Positions 38,096 to 45,837 of a DNA stretch of 47,019 nt are shown here, piece by piece (the first letter of the stretch is position 1; each line of letters starts with the position of its first letter). The DNA lies in the IMG/VR virus record IMGVR_UViG_3300025093_000037, positions 1 to 47,019 of that record; one strand, 5' to 3'. A model generated the notes under the pieces. It was not told where the DNA came from. It was given only the letters and a program-made list of their open reading frames with translations, and did not search any database. Made by a program: the position numbers and the translations under genes. The stretch is from a virus.

Positions 38096-40774
38096 ATGCC
38101 GCTCTCGGTCGACTTCGTCAACAAGATCATCTACCCGGACCGCGCCGAAATGGTGCAGGTTCAGACGACGCCGATCGCCATCTATCAGATGGATCTAGAC
38201 AAGCTGCATCTCGACTTGCGTGACCGGGAGGACGACGAAGACGGGATGTGGGGCCTGAAGACCCACGACTACAAAGGGCCGACCACCCTCTCTGGCGTCA
38301 CTTATGCGCGACTCATTGAGATCGTGAACGACTACACCGTCACCTTCCTGCCCGATGCGGCTTGGGTGGTGCAGATCGTCGGCGGCAACTCGAACGTCGG
38401 CGACCGAGTGAACCCGAACAACGTCTCGGTCCAGGTGGCGAACTCGGCAGGCTTGCAGGACGCCGAGTCGCTCCAGGCTTCTTCGTTCCTGGGGTCGGTG
38501 TCGCTCGACGTCACCTCGCCATACTCCGGCACGGTGTTCCCGATCGGCACCCGCCAGTCGCCCGTCAACAATCTCGCCGACGCCCGATCTATCGCGATTG
38601 AGCGTGGCCTTCGGAACATCTCGATCCTGTCGAACATGACGCTCGGCGCTGGCGACTTCTCCGACGGCTACACGTTCGTCGGCGAATCGCCGATCATCAC
38701 GGCGGTCACGATCGACACCGCAGCAGACGTGACGAACTGCCGGTTTCAGAACATGTTCGTGAACGGGGTGCTGGACAACAACAACGAATTCCGAGAATGC
38801 GTCGTCGGCGACCTTGAATTCTTCAACGGCGGAATCTTGCAGTGCGCTTTCGTCGGGACCGTGATACTTGGCGGCGGCGTGCAAGCACAGATCTATGACT
38901 CATGGTCAGGAAACGCGGCGCACGGCTTCAACGACTACCCCGAGTTCGACCTTGGCGGCAGCGGCCAGGACCTCGTGCTCCGCAACTACACCGGCGGTAT
39001 ACGGCTGATCAACAGCACCGGGCCGAACGACGTCTCGATGGACATCACGTCGGGCCGGGTCTTCATCGACTCGACGGTCACCGACGGCGACATCGAGATC
39101 AGGGGCAACGCCCGCATCCAAGACGAGTCGACCGGCACGACGGTCGTCCGCAACGAGACTCTGAACCAGGCGCAAGAACTCGCAGCGTTTGAGGGTGCCG
39201 TCACGGTCGATCCAATCAACGGTACGACCGGCGAAACGGAATACCCGTTCGGCACGGCCGGGTCTCCGGTGCTGACCCTCGCCGATGCGTTGACAATCTC
39301 GGCGAACCGCGGTCTCCCACAAATCAACTTCACATCGTCATACACCTTCGGTCCCGGCGACGACGTAACCGACAAGCTTCTATCGGGCCGCGGGCCATCG
39401 ACGGTCCTCACCTTCCAGTCCGGTTCGATCACGACCCGAACGAACTTTCAATTCTGCACCGTCGAGGGCACGATCGCCCAGTTTGGGAACTTCAGCTTCT
39501 GCCATTTCCGGCACGTCACCGACGCAACGGTCGGCACGCATGGCCTAGTGCAATTCCAGCAATGCTCGTTCGACGGCACCTGGACGTTCGCAACGGCTCA
39601 CACCATGACCCTGGAATTGCTCTACTGCGTCACCGGCGCAGCCAGCAACACGCTCAACGGAGGCGTCGCGACTCTCGACTTCAACGGTGCCGACGCCGAG
39701 GTCGCGATACGCAACTGGTCCGGCGCAATGGAACTCAAAGGCATCAGCAACGCCGCAGCCGAAATCTCCGTCGACTTCTTCTCCGGTTCGGTGAGGGTCG
39801 ACCCCGACTGCACCGACGGCGCTCTGATCCTTCGCGGCGACGCCATCGTGAACGACCTGTCGAACGGTACCGACGTCACGAACGCCACGATCCACGAGGC
39901 AACCGAGGCAGCCGCCTACGCCGGATATGTGACGGTCGACGAGACGAACCTGACCGGCGCAGCAGTGGCCGGAACCGAGTTCCCAGCGGGCACCGACGAG
40001 AACCCCTCGAACAACATCGAAGACGCCATGGCGATCGCACGCGACCGCGGCCTCGTGGAGATGCGAGTGATCGGGCCGCTAGTTGTCGACGGCACGAACA
40101 ACATCGAAGGCATGACCCTGTTCTGCCGACTCGTCGGCTCGTCGGTGAACCTTACCGACGCAGCGGCCGAGGTGAACCGCACGGCGTTCCTCAACCTCGC
40201 AGTGTTCGGCGTCCTAGAAGAGCGGTCCTCGTTCAAGGACTGCTTCGTGTTCAACTCGACCTTCGAGCGGGTAAGGCTTCGGAACTGCGGCCTGTCGCAG
40301 ACGTTGACGATGACCGGCGGCGGCACCAGCGTGCTAGAGGACTGCTACTCGGGTTATCCGCTGGGCCAGAACAACGCCGACCCGGCTGCGCCAGTGTTCG
40401 ACCTGGGCGGCACTGGGCAGTCGCTGAGGATGGTCGGCTGGCGCGGTAACTGCACGATCCAGAACCTGACCGACTCTGCCGAGTATGTGGAGATCGACTC
40501 GACGACCGGGGTGATCACGATCGACTCGACCGTCACCGCCGGGACGATCAAAGTCCGAGGGTCGGCGCAGGTGATCGACAATTCGACCGGCACAACTGTC
40601 GTCGAGATCGAGTCCAGCCCGGACGGCACGAAGATCGACGAGATGTGGAAGCTCCAAGGGCTTGACGCATCGAACCCGACTACAGCGACCCCGACCCAGG
40701 TCACGTCGGCAGGGATCACCGTCGACATCGCTGGCGACCCGGACGTGTCTCAGACAGCGACGAGGCAGCCATGA
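38096..40774 (+). CDS. Large spike-like protein with three tandem modules
   Basis: 892 residues. N-terminal 120 residues resemble a virion-attachment domain (PLSVDFVNKIIYPDRAEMVQ). Three related modules follow, at about 132-365, 366-605 and 606-850. Each starts V(S/T)(L/V)D...G(T/E)xFP-G(T)xxSP-NN(L/I)xDA-IAxxRGL, continues as beta-helix-like strands, and ends (T)xGxIxIxGxAxIxDxSTGTTVV-like. The second module is the most diverged. A beta-helix with repeats is typical of receptor-binding or enzyme spikes, but no catalytic site is recognised. Strong GC3 bias. Confidence 0.7.
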   Translation: MPLSVDFVNKIIYPDRAEMVQVQTTPIAIYQMDLDKLHLDLRDREDDEDGMWGLKTHDYKGPTTLSGVTYARLIEIVNDYTVTFLPDAAWVVQIVGGNSNVGDRVNPNNVSVQVANSAGLQDAESLQASSFLGSVSLDVTSPYSGTVFPIGTRQSPVNNLADARSIAIERGLRNISILSNMTLGAGDFSDGYTFVGESPIITAVTIDTAADVTNCRFQNMFVNGVLDNNNEFRECVVGDLEFFNGGILQCAFVGTVILGGGVQAQIYDSWSGNAAHGFNDYPEFDLGGSGQDLVLRNYTGGIRLINSTGPNDVSMDITSGRVFIDSTVTDGDIEIRGNARIQDESTGTTVVRNETLNQAQELAAFEGAVTVDPINGTTGETEYPFGTAGSPVLTLADALTISANRGLPQINFTSSYTFGPGDDVTDKLLSGRGPSTVLTFQSGSITTRTNFQFCTVEGTIAQFGNFSFCHFRHVTDATVGTHGLVQFQQCSFDGTWTFATAHTMTLELLYCVTGAASNTLNGGVATLDFNGADAEVAIRNWSGAMELKGISNAAAEISVDFFSGSVRVDPDCTDGALILRGDAIVNDLSNGTDVTNATIHEATEAAAYAGYVTVDETNLTGAAVAGTEFPAGTDENPSNNIEDAMAIARDRGLVEMRVIGPLVVDGTNNIEGMTLFCRLVGSSVNLTDAAAEVNRTAFLNLAVFGVLEERSSFKDCFVFNSTFERVRLRNCGLSQTLTMTGGGTSVLEDCYSGYPLGQNNADPAAPVFDLGGTGQSLRMVGWRGNCTIQNLTDSAEYVEIDSTTGVITIDSTVTAGTIKVRGSAQVIDNSTGTTVVEIESSPDGTKIDEMWKLQGLDASNPTTATPTQVTSAGITVDIAGDPDVSQTATRQP

Positions 40775-40926
40775 TCCGCAACTTGACTCGTGGCACGCTG
40801 GGCCGCAACCATCAGATGGCGCTGGTCACTGGTGGTGTGCTCGATCTTGCCGGGGTTGTTAAGGGCGGCTTCGCTTGCCTTACCGTGTCGGCTCCTTGGG
40901 CCAAGATGCAGATGAGCAAGTGCTGA
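40771..40926 (+). CDS. Small protein of unknown function
   Basis: 51 residues, ATG in the ATGA overlap with the previous stop. LTRGTLGRNHQMALVTGGVL then LAGVVKGGFACLTVSAPW. It is coupled to the next gene by another ATGA overlap. No family is recognised. Codon use returns to the mixed pattern seen before 34.3 kb. Confidence 0.55.
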   Translation: MIRNLTRGTLGRNHQMALVTGGVLDLAGVVKGGFACLTVSAPWAKMQMSKC

Positions 40927-41084
40927 TGAATCAACAATGCGCCAAGTTGAATCTGACGTTCGCCACAAGCGACCTCGACCTTGAAGAACCCGAAGCTCGG
41001 ATGACCATCATTGAGCCAACCGTCGACCTTTCGGTCGGGTATTCGACTGCGGTGCTAACGTTGGCGATCGATAAGAACTGTTGA
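40926..41084 (+). CDS. Small protein of unknown function
   Basis: 52 residues from ATG 40926, overlapping the previous stop. Beta-rich (KLNLTFATSDLDLEEPEARM, VLTLAIDKNC). No family is recognised. Probably one of the small structural genes between fibre cassette and neck. Confidence 0.5.
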   Translation: MNQQCAKLNLTFATSDLDLEEPEARMTIIEPTVDLSVGYSTAVLTLAIDKNC

Positions 41085-41091
41085 GGGAATC

Positions 41092-41394
41092 ATGGCATCG
41101 TCTGCGGCGGTTACATACGGCACAGCGCCAGTGGCGAACGTCCTGTTCTATGCGGCTGATGGTTCGTTGAGCGATCCGACCACGGTGACGTTTCTGTTGC
41201 GGAGGCCGGACCGGACAGTGGTCACTACCGTTGCTCCCGATGCGGCCATCCAGAACCCTTCGGTGGGTAGTTGGAGCTATCAGCTCCCGGCGCTCGACCA
41301 GGAAGGGGCTTGGTTCGTTCGGGCTGAGGGCTCTGGCGCTGTGACAGCTGCGTCGGAAACCAAGATCACGGTTCGCGATTCCGAGTTCTACTGA
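41092..41394 (+). CDS. Small beta-sandwich structural protein
   Basis: 100 residues, ATG behind GAGGGAATC. VANVLFYAADGSLSDPTTVT, then VVTTVAPDAAIQ, GSWSYQLPALDQEGAWFVRA and ETKITVRDSEFY show an Ig-like strand pattern common among small phage neck/stopper-region proteins. Starts 7 bases after the previous stop and overlaps the next gene by one base. Confidence 0.65.
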   Translation: MASSAAVTYGTAPVANVLFYAADGSLSDPTTVTFLLRRPDRTVVTTVAPDAAIQNPSVGSWSYQLPALDQEGAWFVRAEGSGAVTAASETKITVRDSEFY

Positions 41395-41885
41395 TGGTTC
41401 AGATAGATAACTTCGGGCAGCTCATCGCCGAGGTGGAGCAGCAGGTTGTCTGGGGCGTCAAACAGCGGACACGGGAAGCAGCAAAGCTGTTGTTGGAGCT
41501 GTTGCGAGAGAACGCCCCGGTCGACATGGACGAGCAGAACCGGAAACGGGGCCCGCACCTGGCCGACCAGATCTCTCTCAACGTGCGCGAGGTAGACGAC
41601 GATTTCGAGATCATTGTCACGATGCCCGGCTACGCAAAGTTCACCGAGTTCGGAACCGAACCGCACGTCATTACCCCGAGGGACCCCGGCGGGGTTCTGC
41701 GGTTCTTCGTGGCGGCCGAAGAGGTGTTCCGTACGATCGTGAACCATCCCGGCACCCCAGCCACTGGTTGGGTAAGCGCTTCGTTGGATGAGTGGCGGCC
41801 GATACTGCTAGACCAGCTTGCTCAGGGGCGGTTCTTGGAGCGGGCCCCGGGCCCGAAGGACTTTGAGATAAGGATCGAGCCGTGA
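41394..41885 (+). CDS. Neck protein, HK97 gp10-like
   Basis: 163 residues. Helical first part with AKLLLELLRENAPVD, then the family hallmark YAKFTEFGTEPHVITPRDPG, followed by LRFFVAAEEVFRTIVNHPGT. HK97 gp10-like proteins join the head connector to the tail. Length and position before the tail terminator fit. The stop overlaps the GTG start of the next gene. Confidence 0.85.
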   Translation: MVQIDNFGQLIAEVEQQVVWGVKQRTREAAKLLLELLRENAPVDMDEQNRKRGPHLADQISLNVREVDDDFEIIVTMPGYAKFTEFGTEPHVITPRDPGGVLRFFVAAEEVFRTIVNHPGTPATGWVSASLDEWRPILLDQLAQGRFLERAPGPKDFEIRIEP

Positions 41886-42370
41886 CTCTGCCTATCACTG
41901 ATGCCGCTTGTTGCATCCGAGATGCGATCGTTGAGATGCTGGACCGAGAGTGCGGCCGTGAACGACCCAGCTGCACCTGGGTCTCGACCAACCCCACCCC
42001 CGGCGTGGGGTGCTGCGACGCCATTCTTGTTCGCCACACCCGCATCGAGAACCTGGCCCCGGTCGGGGTTCGGACCAGTGTCGCCAAGTTCCGCATGACG
42101 TTCGACGTCAAGGTCACCCGGTGCAAGCCAGCTATCGATTCGGATAAGGACTCGTTGTCGGTCGAGCAGGAAGAAGAGTTCGCCAACGAAGTGCTGGACG
42201 AGCGGTGGGTCCTGGCGAGCGAGCTGATGGGCTATCTGATTTCTGAGTGCGGGAGTTGTTCCACTATTCGATGCGCTGAGTACGAGGTGTCAACGATCGA
42301 GTCTTACGATGACGCTTTCTGTTCGGGTCATCAGTTCACGGTTCGCTTCGTTGCGGTGCCAGCCGAGTAG
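41882..42370 (+). CDS. Tail terminator protein
   Basis: 162 residues from GTG 41882. The Cys-rich layout of actinophage tail terminators is visible: GVGCCDAILVRHTRIENLAP, FRMTFDVKVTRCKPAID (family 'leVgVlRCaP'), a helical segment EEEFANEVLDERWVLASELM and a final Cys-rich strand. It caps the tail tube and binds the neck. Position between neck and tail chaperones is as expected. Confidence 0.75.
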   Translation: MTLPITDAACCIRDAIVEMLDRECGRERPSCTWVSTNPTPGVGCCDAILVRHTRIENLAPVGVRTSVAKFRMTFDVKVTRCKPAIDSDKDSLSVEQEEEFANEVLDERWVLASELMGYLISECGSCSTIRCAEYEVSTIESYDDAFCSGHQFTVRFVAVPAE

Positions 42371-42379
42371 GCTCGTCGC

Positions 42380-42784
42380 ATGTCTGAACCCAACAAGAAG
42401 AAGTCTGCTCCGAAGGTCCTTGCTGAATTCAACACGGCGTTGGCGGCGGTTAGGGCTGAGCGGGACGAGCAGCAGAATGCGATCCTCGTGGAGGTCGACG
42501 GCACCGCCTACATCTGGACCGTGGTTGACACCAATGATGTCGATTTCTACGAGTCGGTCATGATGTGGTTCGGTTATGCCGAGTTCGAAGAGCGGCGACG
42601 TCCGCTGATTCGGCAGGTGTTTGAGGCGATGCTGACTAAAGAATCTTTGGCCGAGTGGGAACGCTTGATCGAGGAACAGGGTCGGGTGCCTTTGGGCAGT
42701 GATGAGTTGACGGTCATTGTGGCTGACACGTTCATGGCGATGACCGGACTTAGTGCGGCAAAAGCAGAGTCCTCTGCCGACTAG
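42380..42784 (+). CDS. Tail assembly chaperone (G-like)
   Basis: 134 residues. Position directly before the tape measure, size, and a helical middle (ESVMMWFGYAEFEERRRPLI, KESLAEWERLIEEQGRVPLG) agree with lambda G-type chaperones, which keep the tape measure soluble. Close to the stop lies an AAAA run (42760-42763), and the downstream partner lies in the -1 frame, so programmed frameshifting to give a G-T product is possible. Confidence 0.7.
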   Translation: MSEPNKKKSAPKVLAEFNTALAAVRAERDEQQNAILVEVDGTAYIWTVVDTNDVDFYESVMMWFGYAEFEERRRPLIRQVFEAMLTKESLAEWERLIEEQGRVPLGSDELTVIVADTFMAMTGLSAAKAESSAD

Positions 42785-42792
42785 CTGTTGAA

Positions 42793-43047
42793 TTGTGGGG
42801 TCTCTGGGAGACCGTCCACGACATGTCGGTGGAGGACGGCCTCCGAAAGACTCTTCTTAAGATCTATTACTTGGGGCCTACCGTGTTCGCCTCTGAAGCT
42901 TGGCAAGACCTGCGTATCGACATGGGCGAATCTCCTGCTGAGATTGTCAACTACGCTTCTATTCAGGACGAGAAGAAGCGGAACGAGATGCGCAATCGGT
43001 ATGTCGACATGGTGCAACGTCATCGCGAGATGGGGATTGAGTCATGA
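42793..43047 (+). CDS. Tail assembly chaperone, second part (T-like)
   Basis: 84 residues if read from TTG 42793; ATG 42823 gives 74 residues. The frame is open from 42754 and is -1 relative to the upstream chaperone, so the natural product may be a fusion made by -1 slippage. Contains GLRKTLLKIYYLGPTVFASE, then QDEKKRNEMRNRYVDMVQRH, helical as in T-type partners. Overlaps the tape measure start by four bases. Confidence 0.65.
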   Translation: MWGLWETVHDMSVEDGLRKTLLKIYYLGPTVFASEAWQDLRIDMGESPAEIVNYASIQDEKKRNEMRNRYVDMVQRHREMGIES

Positions 43048-45836
43048 GTTTCGATGACGATTTCACGTTCAACATCATCGGCGAACTGGGATTCGACACT
43101 GACGAGGTCAGCGTTCAAGATGTCGAGCGAACTGTTGCTCGCCTCCGTGAACAACTTGAACAGCTGAATGATCCAATACCAATTAGCGCTCAGCAGCGAC
43201 GCTTTGAGGAATACCAGACCGGCTTTCTTAACTTGCTCCAGGAGCAGGAAAAGCTGGTAAGCGCTGATCAAGAGCGGGCTGCGATTCAAGAACAGATCAC
43301 CTCATTGGTTGAGCGGCAGAGCGAGGTAGTTCAGCAGATTGCTGCTGAACAGAGGGAAGCTTTCTTCCCGCCTCAGCTGTCGGTCAGCGATCAAGAGCTT
43401 GATCAAATATTCAGCGTCCCCGACGTTGAAGAATCGGGGTTATCGCAGGTAATCCAGACGAGCGATCAGTTTTTGAAACGGCTGGCTCGCACCGCTGGTA
43501 CTGCTGCCACTTTGCTAAACACAGTCCGAGCAATTCCTCGCGGCATCAATGCCATCGGCGAAGCAGCTAGAGAGCAAGCCGCATCCATTGCTGATTCGTT
43601 TGATCAGATCGGAGTTCCGATTCAGGAACAGGCTGATTTGATTCGCACTGATCTAATTGCTGCTCAGATAGAAGCAGAGGCTGGTTGGGGCGATTATGCG
43701 TCATCAATCGCCGCTGCTGCGATCGATTCGATTCCGTTCATCGGGAGCCTTCGTCAAGAAATTGCTCAGCTGACGGCTGACACTGAGCTGACAGCTTTGA
43801 GCGTCGTTCCGTTTCTTCAGGACATTCAGACCGAAAGTGCTGCTGCGGCTGAAGCGTTCGGGAAATTGGTGAATGCGGGCAGTCAAGAAGAACTTGATCG
43901 GGCCATAGCTGACATCAGAGCTTTGACAGAGGAAGAGCTGTTCGGCCAATTGGTTGACACCCCCGTACTGGAAGAAGCCCGGGCAGCTATTGAAGATTTC
44001 GTCAATGATGCGGTTCGCAACTTTGATGCCCTTGAAGAATCGAACAGGAGAGTTATTGAGGCCCAAGGCGGGTTTGAAGCTTTGACTAATGCAATCTTCA
44101 GTGAGGTTTCTCCCGCTCAAGAAGAAGCTGTAGAACTAGCTCGGGCCCTGGGCGAAACTTACTTTGAAACAGGGCAGATCAGTGAAGCGGCATTTCTGCT
44201 GTTAGAAGATGCCGCAAACGAAGCTCGCGTACCAGTTGAAACCTTGTTTGATGAGATGCGGGCTGGCCGGAACGAAGCTGAGAAAGCAGCTGAAGAGCAG
44301 GCTAGGGCTGAGGAAGAGCAAGCTAGGCGGTACGCCGAAGCTAGGGCAGCTGTGGCTGCTTCTCGAACGGCTGATCTCCGCAACTTCGAAACTTACATTG
44401 CGGGTCTTGAGCAGGGCTACGAAGCTGTCGAAGCGAGCAGGGCGGCCGCTGAAGAGGAATTTGCAGGGGCTCTTGCTTCAGGGCTAGAGGAGCAGCGGCA
44501 GCGGATCGAAGGGCTGCTGCAGATCGACTTCAGCGTCAACACCGAAGACGCGATCGATGACTTTGAGGAACTGACCGGGAACATCCAGACCCAGCTTGAT
44601 CAGTTCAACGCTCGGGAAGCAGCAGCGTTAGAGCTGGTCCCGATTCTTGGCGCAGATTCAGAGGTCATCAAAGCTCTCCGGGCCGGGAAGCTCGACCAGT
44701 TCTTGCAAGGGGAAGGACTGGAACTGTCCGAGGTCGTGAAGCTGGAGCTTCAGCTCGATAAAGTGAATGAAGCCAAGGCGCTTGCTTTGGCCAACACGGT
44801 CGAAGGCAATATCGATCTTGCCACGAGTGCCCTGGATGAGGGTGAGATCCGGGCACTTGGTGGTGTCCCCGGCGAGTTCCTGATCGAGGGTCTTGAGCAG
44901 GCGATCCTTGACGGGGAGATGGACATCACTTCGGCGGTCTTGAGTGTTCTTCGTTCGGCCGAGGCCGCAGCTTTGGGCCCTGATGGTCTGGAAACTGGGT
45001 CGCCTTCGAAGAAGACCTACCAGTGGGGCGAGTGGATGATGGAGGGTCTCGTCAACGGGATTGACGAGAACGCTAACGCAGTCGCTGACGCTTCGGTTCG
45101 CGTGTTCGCCACGGTGGAAGAGGCGCTGGAAGGCAAGCCGCTTTTCCCGGTCGAGATCGACGCCGAAACTCAGGGGTTGCTCGATGCGATCGTGGCGCAA
45201 CGGCCCGAGCCGAGTCGAGACTCGACAGCTAATTTCGCTGATTTCCTGAGCGGGCTCCAAGAGGACTTGGCCTCTGAAGCCGAAGCTGAGGCGGTGAAGC
45301 TGCAAAGGTCCGAAGCAGCTGAACGGTTGCGGGCAGCGGGCAACACGTTGTTCGGGGATCTTGTTGCTGCGGGCAACGCTGACGAGTTGTTGGATGACAT
45401 CTTGCTCGCCCCGAACCAGGCGGTGTTCGATCAGATCGAGGATCAGTTGGGGATTCAGGGCCAGACGATAGGCGAAGCCTTGGTTGATGGCCTGGTTGAG
45501 GGAGTCGAGGCTTCGGAAGAAGAATACCGCAAGTCTCTGCTGACGCTCGGAGAGTCCGGGTTGCAGGCTCTGAGAGATGTCATGCTTATTCGGTCGCCGT
45601 CCAGGGTGATGTACGACATCGGCGTCAACGTTGTCGAAGGCTTACGGCTCGGCATCACCGAGAACAGCTCTTTGATCGACGCAGCAATGACAGGACTCAG
45701 CTCGTCCATCGCTGCACCAACCGCCACGCCGGGCAGCGTCGGCGGGTCAGTGGACAACTCGCGGACCGTGAACGTCTATCCTGCAACAGTTGGCGACGAC
45801 TTGATACTGGCCAAGATGATTCTCGCTGGACTGTGA
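43044..45836 (+). CDS. Tape measure protein
   Basis: 930 residues, largely helical; sets tail length and sits in the tube until DNA ejection. Coiled coils occur throughout (EAEKAAEEQARAEEEQARRY near 410). One hydrophobic patch (AGTAATLLNTVRAIPRGINA) lies near 155-175. Two copies of the C-terminal 'SPS...G...(M/V)xxGLxxGI' motif common in siphovirus tape measures are at about 653-677 and 851-875. At 930 residues it predicts a tail in the region of 140 nm by the usual 1.5 angstrom per residue; this is an estimate. Confidence 0.85.
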   Translation: MSFDDDFTFNIIGELGFDTDEVSVQDVERTVARLREQLEQLNDPIPISAQQRRFEEYQTGFLNLLQEQEKLVSADQERAAIQEQITSLVERQSEVVQQIAAEQREAFFPPQLSVSDQELDQIFSVPDVEESGLSQVIQTSDQFLKRLARTAGTAATLLNTVRAIPRGINAIGEAAREQAASIADSFDQIGVPIQEQADLIRTDLIAAQIEAEAGWGDYASSIAAAAIDSIPFIGSLRQEIAQLTADTELTALSVVPFLQDIQTESAAAAEAFGKLVNAGSQEELDRAIADIRALTEEELFGQLVDTPVLEEARAAIEDFVNDAVRNFDALEESNRRVIEAQGGFEALTNAIFSEVSPAQEEAVELARALGETYFETGQISEAAFLLLEDAANEARVPVETLFDEMRAGRNEAEKAAEEQARAEEEQARRYAEARAAVAASRTADLRNFETYIAGLEQGYEAVEASRAAAEEEFAGALASGLEEQRQRIEGLLQIDFSVNTEDAIDDFEELTGNIQTQLDQFNAREAAALELVPILGADSEVIKALRAGKLDQFLQGEGLELSEVVKLELQLDKVNEAKALALANTVEGNIDLATSALDEGEIRALGGVPGEFLIEGLEQAILDGEMDITSAVLSVLRSAEAAALGPDGLETGSPSKKTYQWGEWMMEGLVNGIDENANAVADASVRVFATVEEALEGKPLFPVEIDAETQGLLDAIVAQRPEPSRDSTANFADFLSGLQEDLASEAEAEAVKLQRSEAAERLRAAGNTLFGDLVAAGNADELLDDILLAPNQAVFDQIEDQLGIQGQTIGEALVDGLVEGVEASEEEYRKSLLTLGESGLQALRDVMLIRSPSRVMYDIGVNVVEGLRLGITENSSLIDAAMTGLSSSIAAPTATPGSVGGSVDNSRTVNVYPATVGDDLILAKMILAGL

Positions 45837-45837
45837 C

